DNA of 64,000 nt from DATJLY01 sp963773665 (GCA_963773665.1 CAVZBZ010000002.1:992001-1056000); one strand, 5' to 3'; numbered from the stretch's first letter, positions 33,951-44,694 are shown. Notes: a model not told the origin generated them from the sequence alone. Program-made: numbers and translations.

Positions 33951-35729
33951 TTACCTTGCCCCATCCGCCGTGCGCAGCGCCGCACGTTTTTTCGCGGTGG
34001 CGTCCTCGTCGATATCGAACGTCGCGGGATCGAGGACGACGCCGTACAGTTCGTAAGCGGCGGCCGCCGAGACGTAGCCCTGCTTCACGTCGCTCTGCAC
34101 CGCGGCCGCGTCGCGCTGCCACGCCGCGCCGTAGCCGCCGCCGCCGCCCGAGCGCAGGCGGTAGGCGTCGCCCGGCTTTGAGCGGCGCGATCAGCACCTT
34201 GGCGTTCGGGAAATCCTCCTTCCAGCGCCCGTCGATGCGCAGCCCGACGGAATTGCCGGTGGCCTCCTGGCCGCCGTCGAGGCCCCAGGGCTTGCAGTGC
34301 GCGCGCTCGATCTGGCTGCCGAAGGTGATGGGCGAGCGCGCCCGCGTCACGCGCTCGAGCCCCAGGCCGCCGCGATATTTGCCGGCGCCGCCCGAATCCG
34401 GGATGAGCGCGTAGCGCTCGACGACGACCGGGAATTTGGTCTCGACCTGCTCGTTCGGGCTGTTGTGCGTGTCGCCGTCATTGATGCAGACGACGCCCGA
34501 GACGCCGTCCTCGTGGCGCTTGGCGCCCCAGCCGCCGCCCAACGGTCCGAAATTGCCGATGAAGAATTCCCTGCCCGCGCGGATTGATGCCGTAGAAGCC
34601 CGCGGCCAGAAGATCGGCGTGGTGGCCGGCGATGACGCGGTCGGGGATCGCCGGCTCCAGCGCCTTGAACACGGTATCGACGATCGTCATCGGGAAGGTC
34701 ATCCACCAGCGCATCGGCGCGGGGCGGACGGCGCTGACGATGCGGCCAGGCGGCACGATCGCGTGCAGGCTGCGGAACGAGCCGTCATTGATCGGATAGT
34801 CGGTCGGCGACGCGATGCATTTGTAGGCCACCTGCGAGCAGGCATAGCCCGTGGTGATGCCGGAATTGTAGAAGCCCCGCACCTGCTGCGAGACCTCCGA
34901 CAGATCGACCGTCATCTCGTCGCCCTTGACGATCACCTTGACCTTGATCGGGATCGGCTTGCCGACATCGACGCCGTCATCGTCCATGTAGGATTCGGCC
35001 TCGTAGGTGCCGTCCGGGATGGTGCGCGTGCGGGCGCGGGCCGAGACCTCGCAATGGTCCATGATCGAGGCGATGGCGGCCAGCACCTCCTCGCGGCCAT
35101 AGCGGTCGAGCAGTTGCAGGAAACGCCGCTCGCCGGTCTTGACCGCCGTCACCTGGGCGCGCAGATCGCCCATCGCGCGGTTCGGGATGCGCACGTTCAT
35201 GCGGATGATGTCGACGATGTCCTGATTGATCTTGCCGGCCTTGTAGAGCTTCATGAACGGCATCTGCAGGCCCTCGGAATAGATGTCCGTGGTCATGCCG
35301 CCCAATGTGCCGCCGATGTCGATCCAGTGCGCCATGCAGCAGGCGAAGCCGGCGAGCGTGCCCTTGTGGAAGATCGGCAGGGTCGAGCGTCACGTGATAG
35401 AGGTGGCTGCCGGTCGTATAGGCGTCGTTGGTGATGAGGATGTCGCCCGGGTGGATGTCGGCGCCGAAATGCTTCAATTCCGCCTTGATCGTCTCGGCCA
35501 TGCCGCGGATGAACATCGGCAGCCCGATGCCGATCGAGATCGTCTCGCCCGATGCGGTGAAGAGGCCGGTGGTGAAGTCAAGCGCCTCGTAGATGATCAT
35601 GTTGTAGGCGGTGCGCATGAGGTTGGTCTTCATTTCCTCGGTCACGGCGATGACGCCGTTGCGCACGATCTCGGTGACGACCGGATCGGCCTTGCGGGTC
35701 TTGACCTCGGCCGCTTCGAGGGTCGCCAT
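33951..35729 (-). pseudogene. hyuB: Hydantoinase B/oxoprolinase-family subunit HyuB (three frameshifts as read)
   Basis: Partner of HyuA in an ATP-dependent hydrolase or carboxylase. In frame pieces I read MRTAYNMIIYEALDFTTGLF and FIRGMAETI; MAHWIDIGGTLGGMTTDIYSEGLQ through AGHHADLLAAGFYGINPR; GGGWGAKRHEDGVSG; and SGGGGGYGAAWQRD near the end. Breaks are at about 35381, 34575 and 34178, each one extra base in a 3-base run. Removing them restores a 591-aa protein. ATG 35729 shares one base with the hyuA stop. Confidence 0.88.
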
Positions 35730-37812
35730 CACTTTCTCCCCGCAACCGTAATGACGAGATTGCCCCACTCGTCCACCACAAGCTTGTCGCCGGGATTGAC
35801 GACTGTCGTCGAGGCATGCTCCTCGACGAGCGCCGGGCCGCCGATGCGGTTGCCCGCCATGCAGGCCGGCGCGCGCATAGGTCGGGGTCTCGAGGAAGCC
35901 GCCATCCTCGCCGAAATAGACCGGACGCTTGCCGGTGAAGGCGCTTTTCTTCGGCGCCCGGCCGCCCTTCTCGATCCGCTCCTGCGGCGGTTTCTGCATG
36001 ACGCCGGTGACGGTCGTGCGCAGGCTCACGATCTCGGCGCGCTCCTCGGGCGCGCAGGTGCCGTAGCGGAATTCGTGCTGCGCGTCGAAATGGCGCTTGA
36101 TCGCCTCGCGGTCCTTTTTCTCGAACACCTCCAACGGCAGATCGACGGTGACGGCGTGCTCCTGGCCGACATAGCGCATGTCGGCGGCGCGCTTCACCGT
36201 GACCTCCTCGGGCCGGATGGAGGTGGCGGCAATGCTGCGCCGCCCGTCATCCTCGAGCGCGCCGTAGACGCGTTCCAGATCGGCGAAGTCGGCGTCGTCG
36301 AGCCGCGTGAACCAGGTGCGCACGAAATCGTAGCGCAGGTCGGAGAACAGCATGCCGATGGCCGAGAACACGCCCGGCGCCGGCGGGACGATGACGCGGC
36401 GCATGCCGAGCTCGCGCGCCACCGCCACGGCATGAAGCGGCCCCGCGCCGCCATAGGCCACGAGCGCGAAATCGCCGACATCGAGGCCGCGCTCGGTGGT
36501 GACGCCCTTCACCGCATAGGACATCGCGGTGGAGGCAACGCGCAGGATGCCGTCGGCGGCCGCGGTCACGTCCATGCCGAGCGGACCCGCGACGTGCGCC
36601 TTGAGCGCGCGTTCGGCCGCCGCGGTGTCGAGCCGCATCTCGCCGCCGAGGAAACGCTCGGCCGCACAGGCGCCCGAGCACCAGGTTCGCGTCGGTCACG
36701 GTCGGCAAACTGCCGCCGAGCCCGTAGCAGGCAGGGCCCGGCTGCGCGCCTGCGCTTTGCGGGCCGACGCGCAGCATCTCGTCCTCGACGCGCGCGATCG
36801 AGCCGCCGCCGGTGCCGACCTCGAATATGTCCATCATCGCGATCTGGATCGGCAGCGCCTTCTCGTAGCCGCCGAGGAGTGCGGCGCCCGTCGTCAGCGG
36901 CTCGCCCTTGTAGATCACGCCGGCCTTCGCCGTGGTGCCGCCCATGTCGAAGGCGATGGCGCTTTCGAGCCCCAAATTGTGGCACAGCATGCGCGTGCCG
37001 ATGACGCCAGCGGCCGGCCCCGATTCGAGCATGCGGATGCAGTATTTCTGCGCCTGCTCCGCCTCGTAGAGCCCGCCCGTCGATTGCACCACCAGGAACG
37101 AGCCGCGGAACCCCGCCTTGCGTAGCTGCCGGTCGATGCCGCCGATATAGGACCTGACCTTGGGGCCGATATAGGCGTTCGCCACCACGGTCGAGCAGCG
37201 CTCGAACTCGCGATATTCCTGCGACAGCTCGTGCGAGGCCGAGACGAACATGTCGGGATGCTGCGCCTCCAGCAGCGCCTTGGCGCGCGCCTCGTGCTCG
37301 GGGTTGCGATAGCAATGGAGGAACAGGATGCCGACCGCCTCGACGCCGAGGCCCGCGAGTTTGCGGCCGAGCGCCGCGATCTCCGCTTCGTCGAGCGGGC
37401 GCTCGACCTCGCCGTCGGCCAGCACGCGCTCCTTCACCTCGAAGCGCAGCGCGCGCTCCACCAGCGGCACATGCTTCTGGAAGAAGAGATTGTAGGAATC
37501 CGGCCGGTTGATGCGGCCGATCTCGTAGATGTCGCGAAACCCCTCGGTGATGAGCAGCGCGGTCTTGGCGCCGGTGCGCTCCAGGATCGTGTTGATGGCG
37601 ATGGTCGAGCCGTGCAGGAACAATCCGACCGAGCCGTATTCGATGCCCGTCTTGGCGACGCCGGCATCGATGCCGAGCGCGAGATTGTCGGGCGTCGAGA
37701 GCGCCTTGCCGAAGGTGAGGCGTCCGGTGGTTTCGTCGAAGACCGCGATGTCGGTGAAGGTTCCGCCAATATCGGCGGCGAGCCTCAGGCCCGATTTTTC
37801 GTCAAACGGCAC
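35729..37812 (-). pseudogene. hyuA: Hydantoinase A/oxoprolinase-family subunit HyuA (two frameshifts as read)
   Basis: ATP-binding subunit of the acetone carboxylase/N-methylhydantoinase/5-oxoprolinase family. It begins at GTG 37812 with LAADIGGTFTDIAVFDETTG, then LHGSTIAINTILERTGAKTALL, and a C-terminal domain ending EEHASTTVVNPGDKLVVDEW. Extra bases near 36662 and 35857 break the frame; without them it is 693 aa, the normal length. The substrate is unknown: a hydantoin, 5-oxoproline or a ketone. Confidence 0.88.
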
Positions 37813-37887
37813 GTGCGATAATCCCCTGCAGAATGGCCGGGCTCATTATCGCGGGCGCGCGGCGAATTCAAGCGCGCGGCGCGCGCC

Positions 37888-38958
37888 TCAGCGCCGCATG
37901 GCGAGGAGGTGCTCGACCGGGAAATGGAGGCGCACGGTTTCGCCGCGGGCGAGCGTCGCCGAGGGATGGAGCTGAAGCCGTATGCGCTCGGGACCAACGG
38001 CGACGAGGCAATCGAGGAGATTGCCGACATAGACCACGGTCTCGACCGTGCCGGAAAATCCTTCCTCGGCGATGGCGACGTTCTCGGGCCGCACCGCGAC
38101 CGTGACCTCGTCGCCCGCGCGCGTGTCCTCATCGACGCGGCACGAGAGCGGGCCGATCGCGGTTTCGATCGTGGCGAGCCCGCCGCTGACGGCGAGGACG
38201 CGCCCATTGAGGAAATTGGTGCGGCCGATGAAATCGGCGACGAAGGCGCCGTTGGGCCGCGCGTAGATTTCGGCCGGGGCGCCTTCCTGCACGATGACGC
38301 CGTCATGCATCACCGCCATCACGTCCGACATGGTGAGCGCCTCGATCTGCTCGTGCGTCACGAAGAGCGTGGTCACGCCCAAACGCTCCACCACCTGGCG
38401 GATCTCGAACCGCATCTCCTCGCGCAGCTTGGCATCGAGGTTCGAGAGCGGCTCGTCGAGCAGCAGCACGCGCGGCTCGCCGACCAGTGCCCGCGCCAAG
38501 GCCAGACGCTGCTGCTGCCCGCCCGAGAGATAGGGCGCCGGCCGGTCCTCGAGCCCGTCGAGATGGACGAGGAGCAGCGCCTTTCCCACGCGCTCGCGGA
38601 TTTCCGCGCGGGCGATGCGCGGCCGCTTGTGGCGCAGCGGAAAGGCCACGTTCTCGAACACCGTCATGTGCGGCCAGATGGCGTAGGACTGGAACACCAT
38701 GCCGATGTTGCGCTGGTGCGGCGGAACCCAGATGCCGCGCGCAGCCGAGAACACCACTTCGCCGCCGATCGCGATCTCGCCCTCGTCGGGATGCTCGAGG
38801 CCCGCGACGCAGCGCAGGATCGAGGTCTTGCCGCAGCCCGAGGGGCCGAGCAGCGTGTAGAACGCGCCGCGCTCGATCTCGAGCGAGACGCCGCGCACCG
38901 CCGGGTGCTCGCCCTGCGCGGTGCGATAGGTCATCGAGAGATTGCGGATCGAGATCAT
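37888..38958 (-). CDS. ABC transporter ATPase (PotA/FbpC/CysA type) without adjacent permease
   Basis: A 356-aa importer ATPase. Walker A GPSGCGKT (38-45), Q-loop FQSYAIWPH, signature LSGGQQQR (about 144), Walker B VLLLDEP and switch His in VTHEQIE are all present. A C-terminal TOBE/OB region (about 240-356) senses substrate in spermidine, iron or sulfate importers. No permease or binding protein lies beside it. GGGGAA precedes ATG 38958. Confidence 0.9.
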   Translation of the reverse strand: MISIRNLSMTYRTAQGEHPAVRGVSLEIERGAFYTLLGPSGCGKTSILRCVAGLEHPDEGEIAIGGEVVFSAARGIWVPPHQRNIGMVFQSYAIWPHMTVFENVAFPLRHKRPRIARAEIRERVGKALLLVHLDGLEDRPAPYLSGGQQQRLALARALVGEPRVLLLDEPLSNLDAKLREEMRFEIRQVVERLGVTTLFVTHEQIEALTMSDVMAVMHDGVIVQEGAPAEIYARPNGAFVADFIGRTNFLNGRVLAVSGGLATIETAIGPLSCRVDEDTRAGDEVTVAVRPENVAIAEEGFSGTVETVVYVGNLLDCLVAVGPERIRLQLHPSATLARGETVRLHFPVEHLLAMRR

Positions 38959-39054
38959 GGGTTCCCCGGGCCGCTTATAGCACCGATCGGTCCGCCGCCG
39001 CTTGCCGCTTTGCGCCGCCATAGGCATTATCGATGGGAAACGCCGAAAGGAAAT

Positions 39055-39106
39055 CGTGCGTCCTTCGACTTCGCGCGCTGCCGCGCGCGAAGTCGAAGGA
39101 CGCACG
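39055..39106. repeat. Perfect 24-bp inverted repeat (CGTGCGTCCTTCGACTTCGC family)
   Basis: Arms 39055-39078 and 39083-39106 are perfect complements with a 4-base loop. It is related to the repeat at 33901. It lies between the divergent ABC ATPase and MFS genes, 25 bp before the MFS start codon. Confidence 0.92.
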
Positions 39107-39131
39107 GCAACGCTGCGCCTGGGGGACGAAG

Positions 39132-40493
39132 ATGCAAACTACGCTGCCGCTCGACGAGCAGACCGTCATCGCGAGGCTGGAACGACTGCCGTTCTCGCGC
39201 TGGCACGTCACCGTCACGGCCATTCTCGGCGTCGCGATCTTCTTCAATTCCTTCGATTCCCTCGCGCTCGCCTATGTCCTGCCGGTGATCGTTCCGGCCT
39301 GGCACATTCCGCCCGGGAGCATCGGCGGCCTCATCAGCATCGCCAATCTCGGCCAGGCCGTGGGCGCGTTCTTCTTCGGCTTCGCCGCCGAGCGGATGGG
39401 GCGCATCCCGGCGGCGCGGCTTGCGATCGGGATCTACGCCATCATGAGCTTCGCCTGCGCCATGACGCACAGCTACGACCAGCTGTTCTGGTGCCGCTTC
39501 GTCGAAGGCATCGGATTGGGCGGCGAGATCCCGGTCGCCTCGACATACATCAGCGAGATCCTGCGCGCCGAGCGGCGCGGCGGATCGTTCCTGTCCTATC
39601 AGCTGATATTTCCGGTGGGCCTCCTGGGCGCGGGCGTGGCGGGCGCCTTCGTCGTGCCGCGCTTCGGCTGGCAATGGATGTTCATCATCGGCGCGGTGCC
39701 GGCGGTGGTGGCGTTGGGATTGCAGCGCTTGTGCCCGGAATCGCCGCGCTGGCTCGCCTCCAAGGGGCGGCTGAGGGAAGCCGACACGGTCCTCAACGGG
39801 ATCGAGCGCATCGTCTCGCAGGGCGGCGCGCGGCCGTTGCCGCCGGTGACACAGATCACGGCGCGGCCGGCGGCCAGCACGACGCGATGGCAGGAGCTGT
39901 TCCAGGGCCGGTATCGCGCGCGCACCTTCCTCGCGTGGGTGCTCTGGGCCTCGGCCTACATCATTGCCTACGGGACGCAGGGTTGGATTCCGACGCTCTA
40001 CCGGGAAGTTTATCACCTGCCGCTGCAGCAAGCGCTCAACTACGCGGTGGCTGCGCCGGCGGGGAGCGTCCTCGGCTCGCTCATCTGCGCGCTCTTGATC
40101 GACCGTACCGGGCGAAGGGTGTGGTTCATCGGCGCGTTCTTCCTGGTTGCGGCCTCGCTCATCGAGCTGGCGACCGTCGGCGCCCACACCGCGATCGGAA
40201 TGCTGCTTGGCTATGGCTTCGCCTCGATGTGGCTCGGCTCGATCAACATGTCGATCTTCCTCTACACCGCCGAGATCTATCCGACGCGCATGCGCGCCTT
40301 GGGCGTGAGCTGGGCGAGTTTTTGGCTGCGCGCGGCGGCGACGGTCGGGCCACTCATCGTCGGCTTCGGCCTGCCGCGCTTCGGCATCGGCGGCGTCTTC
40401 GGCATCTTCGCGGTGTTCGGCGTCATCGGCTGCATCGCCGCCTTCTTCATGGTGGAGACGAGCCGGCGGCTGCTGGAGGAAGTCTCGCCGTGA
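39132..40493 (+). CDS. MFS transporter, sugar/aromatic-acid porter type
   Basis: A 453-aa 12-helix permease. FFNSFDSLALAYVLPVIVPAW marks helix 1, GFAAERMGRIPAARLAIG is the loop 2-3 motif, and CPESPRWLASKGRLREA and YTAEIYPTRMRALGVSW are typical of sugar/aromatic porters. GGGGGACGAAG precedes ATG 39132. Its stop overlaps the next gene (GTGA), so it probably imports the substrate of the dehydrogenase encoded there. Confidence 0.89.
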   Translation: MQTTLPLDEQTVIARLERLPFSRWHVTVTAILGVAIFFNSFDSLALAYVLPVIVPAWHIPPGSIGGLISIANLGQAVGAFFFGFAAERMGRIPAARLAIGIYAIMSFACAMTHSYDQLFWCRFVEGIGLGGEIPVASTYISEILRAERRGGSFLSYQLIFPVGLLGAGVAGAFVVPRFGWQWMFIIGAVPAVVALGLQRLCPESPRWLASKGRLREADTVLNGIERIVSQGGARPLPPVTQITARPAASTTRWQELFQGRYRARTFLAWVLWASAYIIAYGTQGWIPTLYREVYHLPLQQALNYAVAAPAGSVLGSLICALLIDRTGRRVWFIGAFFLVAASLIELATVGAHTAIGMLLGYGFASMWLGSINMSIFLYTAEIYPTRMRALGVSWASFWLRAAATVGPLIVGFGLPRFGIGGVFGIFAVFGVIGCIAAFFMVETSRRLLEEVSP

Positions 40494-41557
40494 GCGGGCG
40501 CGCGATCGGACTCGGCATCATCGGCACCGGCTGGTGCGGCGGCATCAGGGCCGAGGCGGCATCGCAGAATCCGCTGGTCGAGCGGCTCTATCTGGCCGAA
40601 GTGCGCAAGGACCGCCTCGCCGAACTCGCGGCGCGCACGCACCCGGCGAAAGCGACCGACGATTGGCGCGAGTTTTTGGGCATTGCCGGGCTCGACGCGG
40701 TCTGCATTTCCGCCACGCCCGAGACGACGCATTACCCGATGGCGCGCGAGTGCCTCCTTGCCGGCAAGCACGTGCTTCTGGAAAAGCCGATCGCGATGAC
40801 GCTCGAGGAGGCCGATGAGCTCGTCGGCATTGCGCGCGAGCGAAAACTCAAATTCACGATCGGATATTCGCAGCGCTTCAACCCGAAGCAGGCCTACATC
40901 AAGCAATGCGTCGCGGACGGCACGCTCGGCGAGCCGGTGAGCGCGATGGCGAGCCGGCATCTGTCGCGCAGCCTCGGCGACAAGATCAACACGCGGACGC
41001 GCCTTTCGCCCGCGGCGATGGAGGCGACGCACGATCTCGACTGGCTTTTCTGGTGCATGGCGCCGGCCAAGCCCGTGCGCGTTTATTGCCAGTCGGTCTC
41101 GAAGGTCAACCGCGCGCGCAACCTGACGCCCGATTGCTGCTGGATCATTGTGACGATGGATACCGGCGCGGTGCTGAGCGTCGGCGCGGGATGGGTGCTG
41201 CCGCCGGCATATCCCAACTACTCGACGACGCAGATCGAGTTCGTCGGCACCGAGGGCGCGCTCCTGATCGACGACAGCCACAAGGACGTGGCGCTGCTGA
41301 CGATGCGGAACGGGCTCGTCCATCCGATGTCAACCATGCCGGGCGAGAATGTGGGTCACGTCTATGCCGGCCCGATGGCGCGCGAGACCGACCATTTCGC
41401 AGCCTGCGTCGCGCACGACCGCCCGGTGCTCGTGACGCCCGAGGAGGCGCGCCAGGTGATGGAGGTCTATATCGCCGCCGATCTCTCGGCCGAGCGCAAC
41501 GAGCCGGTGAGCCTGCCGCTCCGTCCCGGCGACAACCGCATCAGCGCGCAAACGTGA
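40490..41557 (+). CDS. Gfo/Idh/MocA-family NAD(P)-dependent oxidoreductase
   Basis: A 355-aa sugar/inositol-type dehydrogenase. The Rossmann motif GLGIIGTGWCGG, the EKPIAMTLEEA loop with the conserved Lys, and ATHDLDWLFW in the C-terminal domain are present. It starts at GTG 40490 inside the stop of the MFS gene. The substrate is probably a polyol, sugar or amino sugar. The 3' end overlaps the convergent C13 gene by 17 bp. Confidence 0.9.
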   Translation: MSGRAIGLGIIGTGWCGGIRAEAASQNPLVERLYLAEVRKDRLAELAARTHPAKATDDWREFLGIAGLDAVCISATPETTHYPMARECLLAGKHVLLEKPIAMTLEEADELVGIARERKLKFTIGYSQRFNPKQAYIKQCVADGTLGEPVSAMASRHLSRSLGDKINTRTRLSPAAMEATHDLDWLFWCMAPAKPVRVYCQSVSKVNRARNLTPDCCWIIVTMDTGAVLSVGAGWVLPPAYPNYSTTQIEFVGTEGALLIDDSHKDVALLTMRNGLVHPMSTMPGENVGHVYAGPMARETDHFAACVAHDRPVLVTPEEARQVMEVYIAADLSAERNEPVSLPLRPGDNRISAQT

Positions 41558-42317
41558 GAAGCCGCAACTCCGCCGCGCCGACCGAAATCTGCGGATCGGA
41601 CGGCGCGTCAACGTGCATGTCGAACTCGTTGCCCGAGACGCAGGCGCGCGTCTTGGCCATGACGTCGCCCCACGCGACGCCGCGCACGAGATTGTCGAGG
41701 ACGCACTGGTCGAACACGGTGTAGCGCAGGTTCGCGTTGCAGCCGAACGACGGCCGGTCCGGCCGCGCCGCGGTCAGGATGACGCGGTTCGGCGCCTCGA
41801 GCGGCAGCGAATCCGCGTAGATGCCGGAGAAGCAGCCCGACGCGATCACCACGGTCGGCCGTGTGCCGCAGGTTTGGTCGAGCACTTGCGCGAGCGCGGT
41901 TGGACTGAGCACCAGTCGCTCGCGCCGGAGGATGAGGCCGTGGCCCGCCATGCCGTGCGAAGTCATGTAAAAGAAGCAGCCGTCGTCCGGGCCCGGCGCG
42001 AGGTGGGCGAAGGCATCCCGGATGTTGGCGCGGACGGCGGCGTCGGCGCCATAGCTCGACGCCTTGAGGATGGTGATGTTGTCGGGCGCGACGCCGAACC
42101 CTTCGAGTTTCTGGGCCATGGCGTCGACCGCGTTGTCGAAGGCGGGCTCCTGGTTGTCGCCGGCGATGAGGATCGCCTTCCAGCCGACCGGCTGGCTCGG
42201 ATCGGACGCGGGCGGCGGATCGTCCGCGCGCGCCAGTGCCGGCTCCCGCGCTCCGCCGCACGCAGCCACGAGCAGCATCAGACCGGCCGCCAAAAACCCG
42301 GGTCGCGAGAGCCCCAT
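41541..42317 (-). CDS. Peptidase C13 (legumain-like) family lipoprotein
   Basis: A 258-aa putative lipoprotein: lipobox LLVAAC with Cys20 as the lipidated residue, then a Pro-rich linker. The caspase-like fold is indicated by ILIAGDNQEPAFDNAVDAM, the catalytic His121 in FFYMTSHGMAGHG, and Cys162 in VVIASGCFSG. RVILTAARPDRPSFGCN follows. Bacterial members of this family are largely uncharacterised. GAGAGGGAC precedes ATG 42317. It may act in GPI-transamidase-like or processing chemistry at the envelope, but that is speculation. Confidence 0.87.
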   Translation of the reverse strand: MGLSRPGFLAAGLMLLVAACGGAREPALARADDPPPASDPSQPVGWKAILIAGDNQEPAFDNAVDAMAQKLEGFGVAPDNITILKASSYGADAAVRANIRDAFAHLAPGPDDGCFFYMTSHGMAGHGLILRRERLVLSPTALAQVLDQTCGTRPTVVIASGCFSGIYADSLPLEAPNRVILTAARPDRPSFGCNANLRYTVFDQCVLDNLVRGVAWGDVMAKTRACVSGNEFDMHVDAPSDPQISVGAAELRLLTFAR

Positions 42318-42411
42318 GGAAAGTCCCTCTCTCTCTGGCAATGATGCCAGATCGGACGCGCCCTTTGCCACGGGCTTTCGAGCGCCAATTCGCCGCAGGG
42401 AGGCCTCGCGC

Positions 42412-43332
42412 ATGTTCCTGTTCGCGCCGCCGACGCGCATCAAGACCGAAGTGCATTTCCGCCTGCCCGACCGGTTCCGCAAGAAGGAGCGCACGGAATG
42501 GTCCGATCCCAACCGGCTCGGCCAGGAGGTCGATTGCTTCCTCGAAGGGCCGAGCTTCGACCGCGAAGGATATCTCTACTTCGTCGATATCCCGTTCGGC
42601 CGCATCTTCCGCCTGTCGCCGCAGGGCGAGTGCGCGCTCGTCGCGCAGTACGACGGCTGGCCCAACGGCCTCAAGATCCACAAGGACGGGCGCATTTTTG
42701 TCGCCGACTACAAGCGCGGCCTCGTCCTGGTCGAGCCCAAGTCGGGCACGGCCGAGCCGATCCTCGCCAGCCGCAACAGCGAAGGCTTCAAGGGCCTCAA
42801 CGATCTCGTCTTCGGCAATGACGGCGCGTGCTATTTCACCGATCAGGGCCAGACCGGGATGCACGATCCCTCGGGCCGGGTCTATCGGCTCGGTCCCGAT
42901 GGACGGCTCGATCTCCTGATGAGCACGATCCCGAGCCCCAACGGCATCGTGCTCAACATGGCCGAGAACCGCCTCTTCGTCGCGGTGACGCGGCAGAACG
43001 CGGTGTGGCGCGCGCCGCTGATGCGCGACGGATCGGTGGCGAAGGTCGGAACCTTCCTGCAGCTTTCGGGCGGCCAGGCCGGGCCCGACGGGCTCGCGCT
43101 CGACCGCGAGGACGGACTCTATGTCTGCCATCTCGGCATCGGCGTGTGGCGCTTCGATGCGAACGGCATCCCGACGCACCTGATCGAGGCGTGCGTCGGC
43201 CACCACATGACCAACCTCGCCTTCGGCGGCGAGGGCAACCGCCAGCTCTTCATCACCGAATCCGACACCGGCTCCATCCTGCGCTGCGAGGCGCCGGTGC
43301 CGGGCAAACCCATGTACTCGCACGCGACGTAA
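42412..43332 (+). CDS. SMP-30/gluconolactonase-family lactonase
   Basis: A 306-aa six-bladed beta-propeller lactonase. LEGPSFDREGYLYFVDIPFGRIFRL is the first blade with the metal Glu, and GLNDLVFGNDGACYFTDQ, IPSPNGIVLN and GPDGLALDREDGLYVCH supply the other metal ligands (Asn, Asn, Asp). AGGGAGG precedes ATG 42412. It may hydrolyse the lactone formed by the neighbouring dehydrogenase. Confidence 0.9.
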   Translation: MFLFAPPTRIKTEVHFRLPDRFRKKERTEWSDPNRLGQEVDCFLEGPSFDREGYLYFVDIPFGRIFRLSPQGECALVAQYDGWPNGLKIHKDGRIFVADYKRGLVLVEPKSGTAEPILASRNSEGFKGLNDLVFGNDGACYFTDQGQTGMHDPSGRVYRLGPDGRLDLLMSTIPSPNGIVLNMAENRLFVAVTRQNAVWRAPLMRDGSVAKVGTFLQLSGGQAGPDGLALDREDGLYVCHLGIGVWRFDANGIPTHLIEACVGHHMTNLAFGGEGNRQLFITESDTGSILRCEAPVPGKPMYSHAT

Positions 43333-43434
43333 TGTCCCTGCTGTGGATTTGCATTTCAGTGCGTGGCCGGGCGACAATCGGCGCAAATTCAAGATCGCGC
43401 CGGCGAACCGGCGCGTTATGTCGAGAGGGAACCC

Positions 43435-44694
43435 ATGGAGTTTTTCCGTAACCGCTGGTGGGTGGTGTTCGCGTCGGTGTGCGGCCTCCTGGTCGGATCG
43501 GGCGCGATCAACGTCTTCGCGTTCGGCGTCTTCCTGAAGCCGGTGACGCAAGATCTTCATGTCGGGCGCGAATTCTTTTCCTCGGGCCTCATCCTGAACT
43601 CGACGCTCTCCGCGCTCAGCACACTGCCCCTGGGCTGGATGCTCGACCGCTGGGGCGTGCGCCGGGTGATGGTGGTCGGATTGATCTTCTATTCCCTCGG
43701 GGTCGCAGCCTATTCCTTCATGACCGCGGCGCCGCTCATGATGTATCTTGCCTTCGGCCTTGCCGGCCTGTTCGGCTGCATCGGCTCGCCGGTGCCGTAC
43801 GGCGCCGCCATAACGATGTGGTTCGACCGCCAGCGCGGGCTTGCGATCGGCATCGCCATGGCGGGCGTCGGGCTCGGCGTGGCGGTCGTGCCGCAGATCG
43901 CGGCGTTCTATATCGGCCATTTCGGCTGGCGCACCGCCTATCTCGTGCTGGCGGCCACGGTGTTCGCCATCGCTTGGCTCCCGGTCGCGCTGTTCGTGCG
44001 CGAGCCGACGCACAAGGACGCGGCCAAGCACGTCAACATCGCGCCGCAGGACGCCGAACTCCCCGGCATGACGCCGCGTCAGGCCTTCCTCGGATCGTGG
44101 CGGTTCTGGAGCCTCACCATCGCGTTCTTCATCGCCATCATGGCGATCAACGGCACGCTTACGCATATCGTGGCGCTGCTCACCGACCGCGGCATCCCGC
44201 TCGGGGTCGCGACCGGCGCGCTCTCGGCGGCGGGGCTCGCGCTCATTGCGGGTCGGATCGTCTCGGGCTGGTGCATCGACCGGTTCTTTGCGCCCTATGT
44301 CGCGATCTGCTTTTTCATCGTGCCGATGATCGGCATCGCGCTTTTGGCGAGCGGCGCGGGCGGCGCGGTGCCGCTCATGGGCGCGATCCTGTGCGGCATC
44401 GGCGTCGGCGCCGAGGTCGACATCATGGCGTTCATGGTGAGCCGCTATTTCGGCCTCAGATCCTATGGCACGATCTATGCGGTGATGTTCGCGGTGTTCG
44501 CATTCGCCCAGGGATTCGGCGCGTCGATTGCGGGCTGGTCGTACGATCACTACCACTCGTACGGGCCGGCCTTCATGATCTTCGAAGGGTTCCTGATCGC
44601 GACCTGCATCATGATCGCGCCGCTCGGGCCCTATCCCTATCCGGCGCGCGGGCGGTCGGCGCGCGGCGGAGCGGCGCAGAAGGCGGCGGCGTGA
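43435..44694 (+). CDS. MFS transporter, monocarboxylate/oxalate-formate-like
   Basis: A 419-aa permease. GSGAINVFAFGVFLKPVTQDL and FFSSGLILNSTLSALSTLPLGWMLDRWGVRRVM resemble the MCT/OFA group (oxalate:formate, monocarboxylates). GAGAGGGAACCC precedes ATG 43435. It is 102 bp after the lactonase gene on the same strand and may import or export the organic acid from that pathway. Confidence 0.87.
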   Translation: MEFFRNRWWVVFASVCGLLVGSGAINVFAFGVFLKPVTQDLHVGREFFSSGLILNSTLSALSTLPLGWMLDRWGVRRVMVVGLIFYSLGVAAYSFMTAAPLMMYLAFGLAGLFGCIGSPVPYGAAITMWFDRQRGLAIGIAMAGVGLGVAVVPQIAAFYIGHFGWRTAYLVLAATVFAIAWLPVALFVREPTHKDAAKHVNIAPQDAELPGMTPRQAFLGSWRFWSLTIAFFIAIMAINGTLTHIVALLTDRGIPLGVATGALSAAGLALIAGRIVSGWCIDRFFAPYVAICFFIVPMIGIALLASGAGGAVPLMGAILCGIGVGAEVDIMAFMVSRYFGLRSYGTIYAVMFAVFAFAQGFGASIAGWSYDHYHSYGPAFMIFEGFLIATCIMIAPLGPYPYPARGRSARGGAAQKAAA

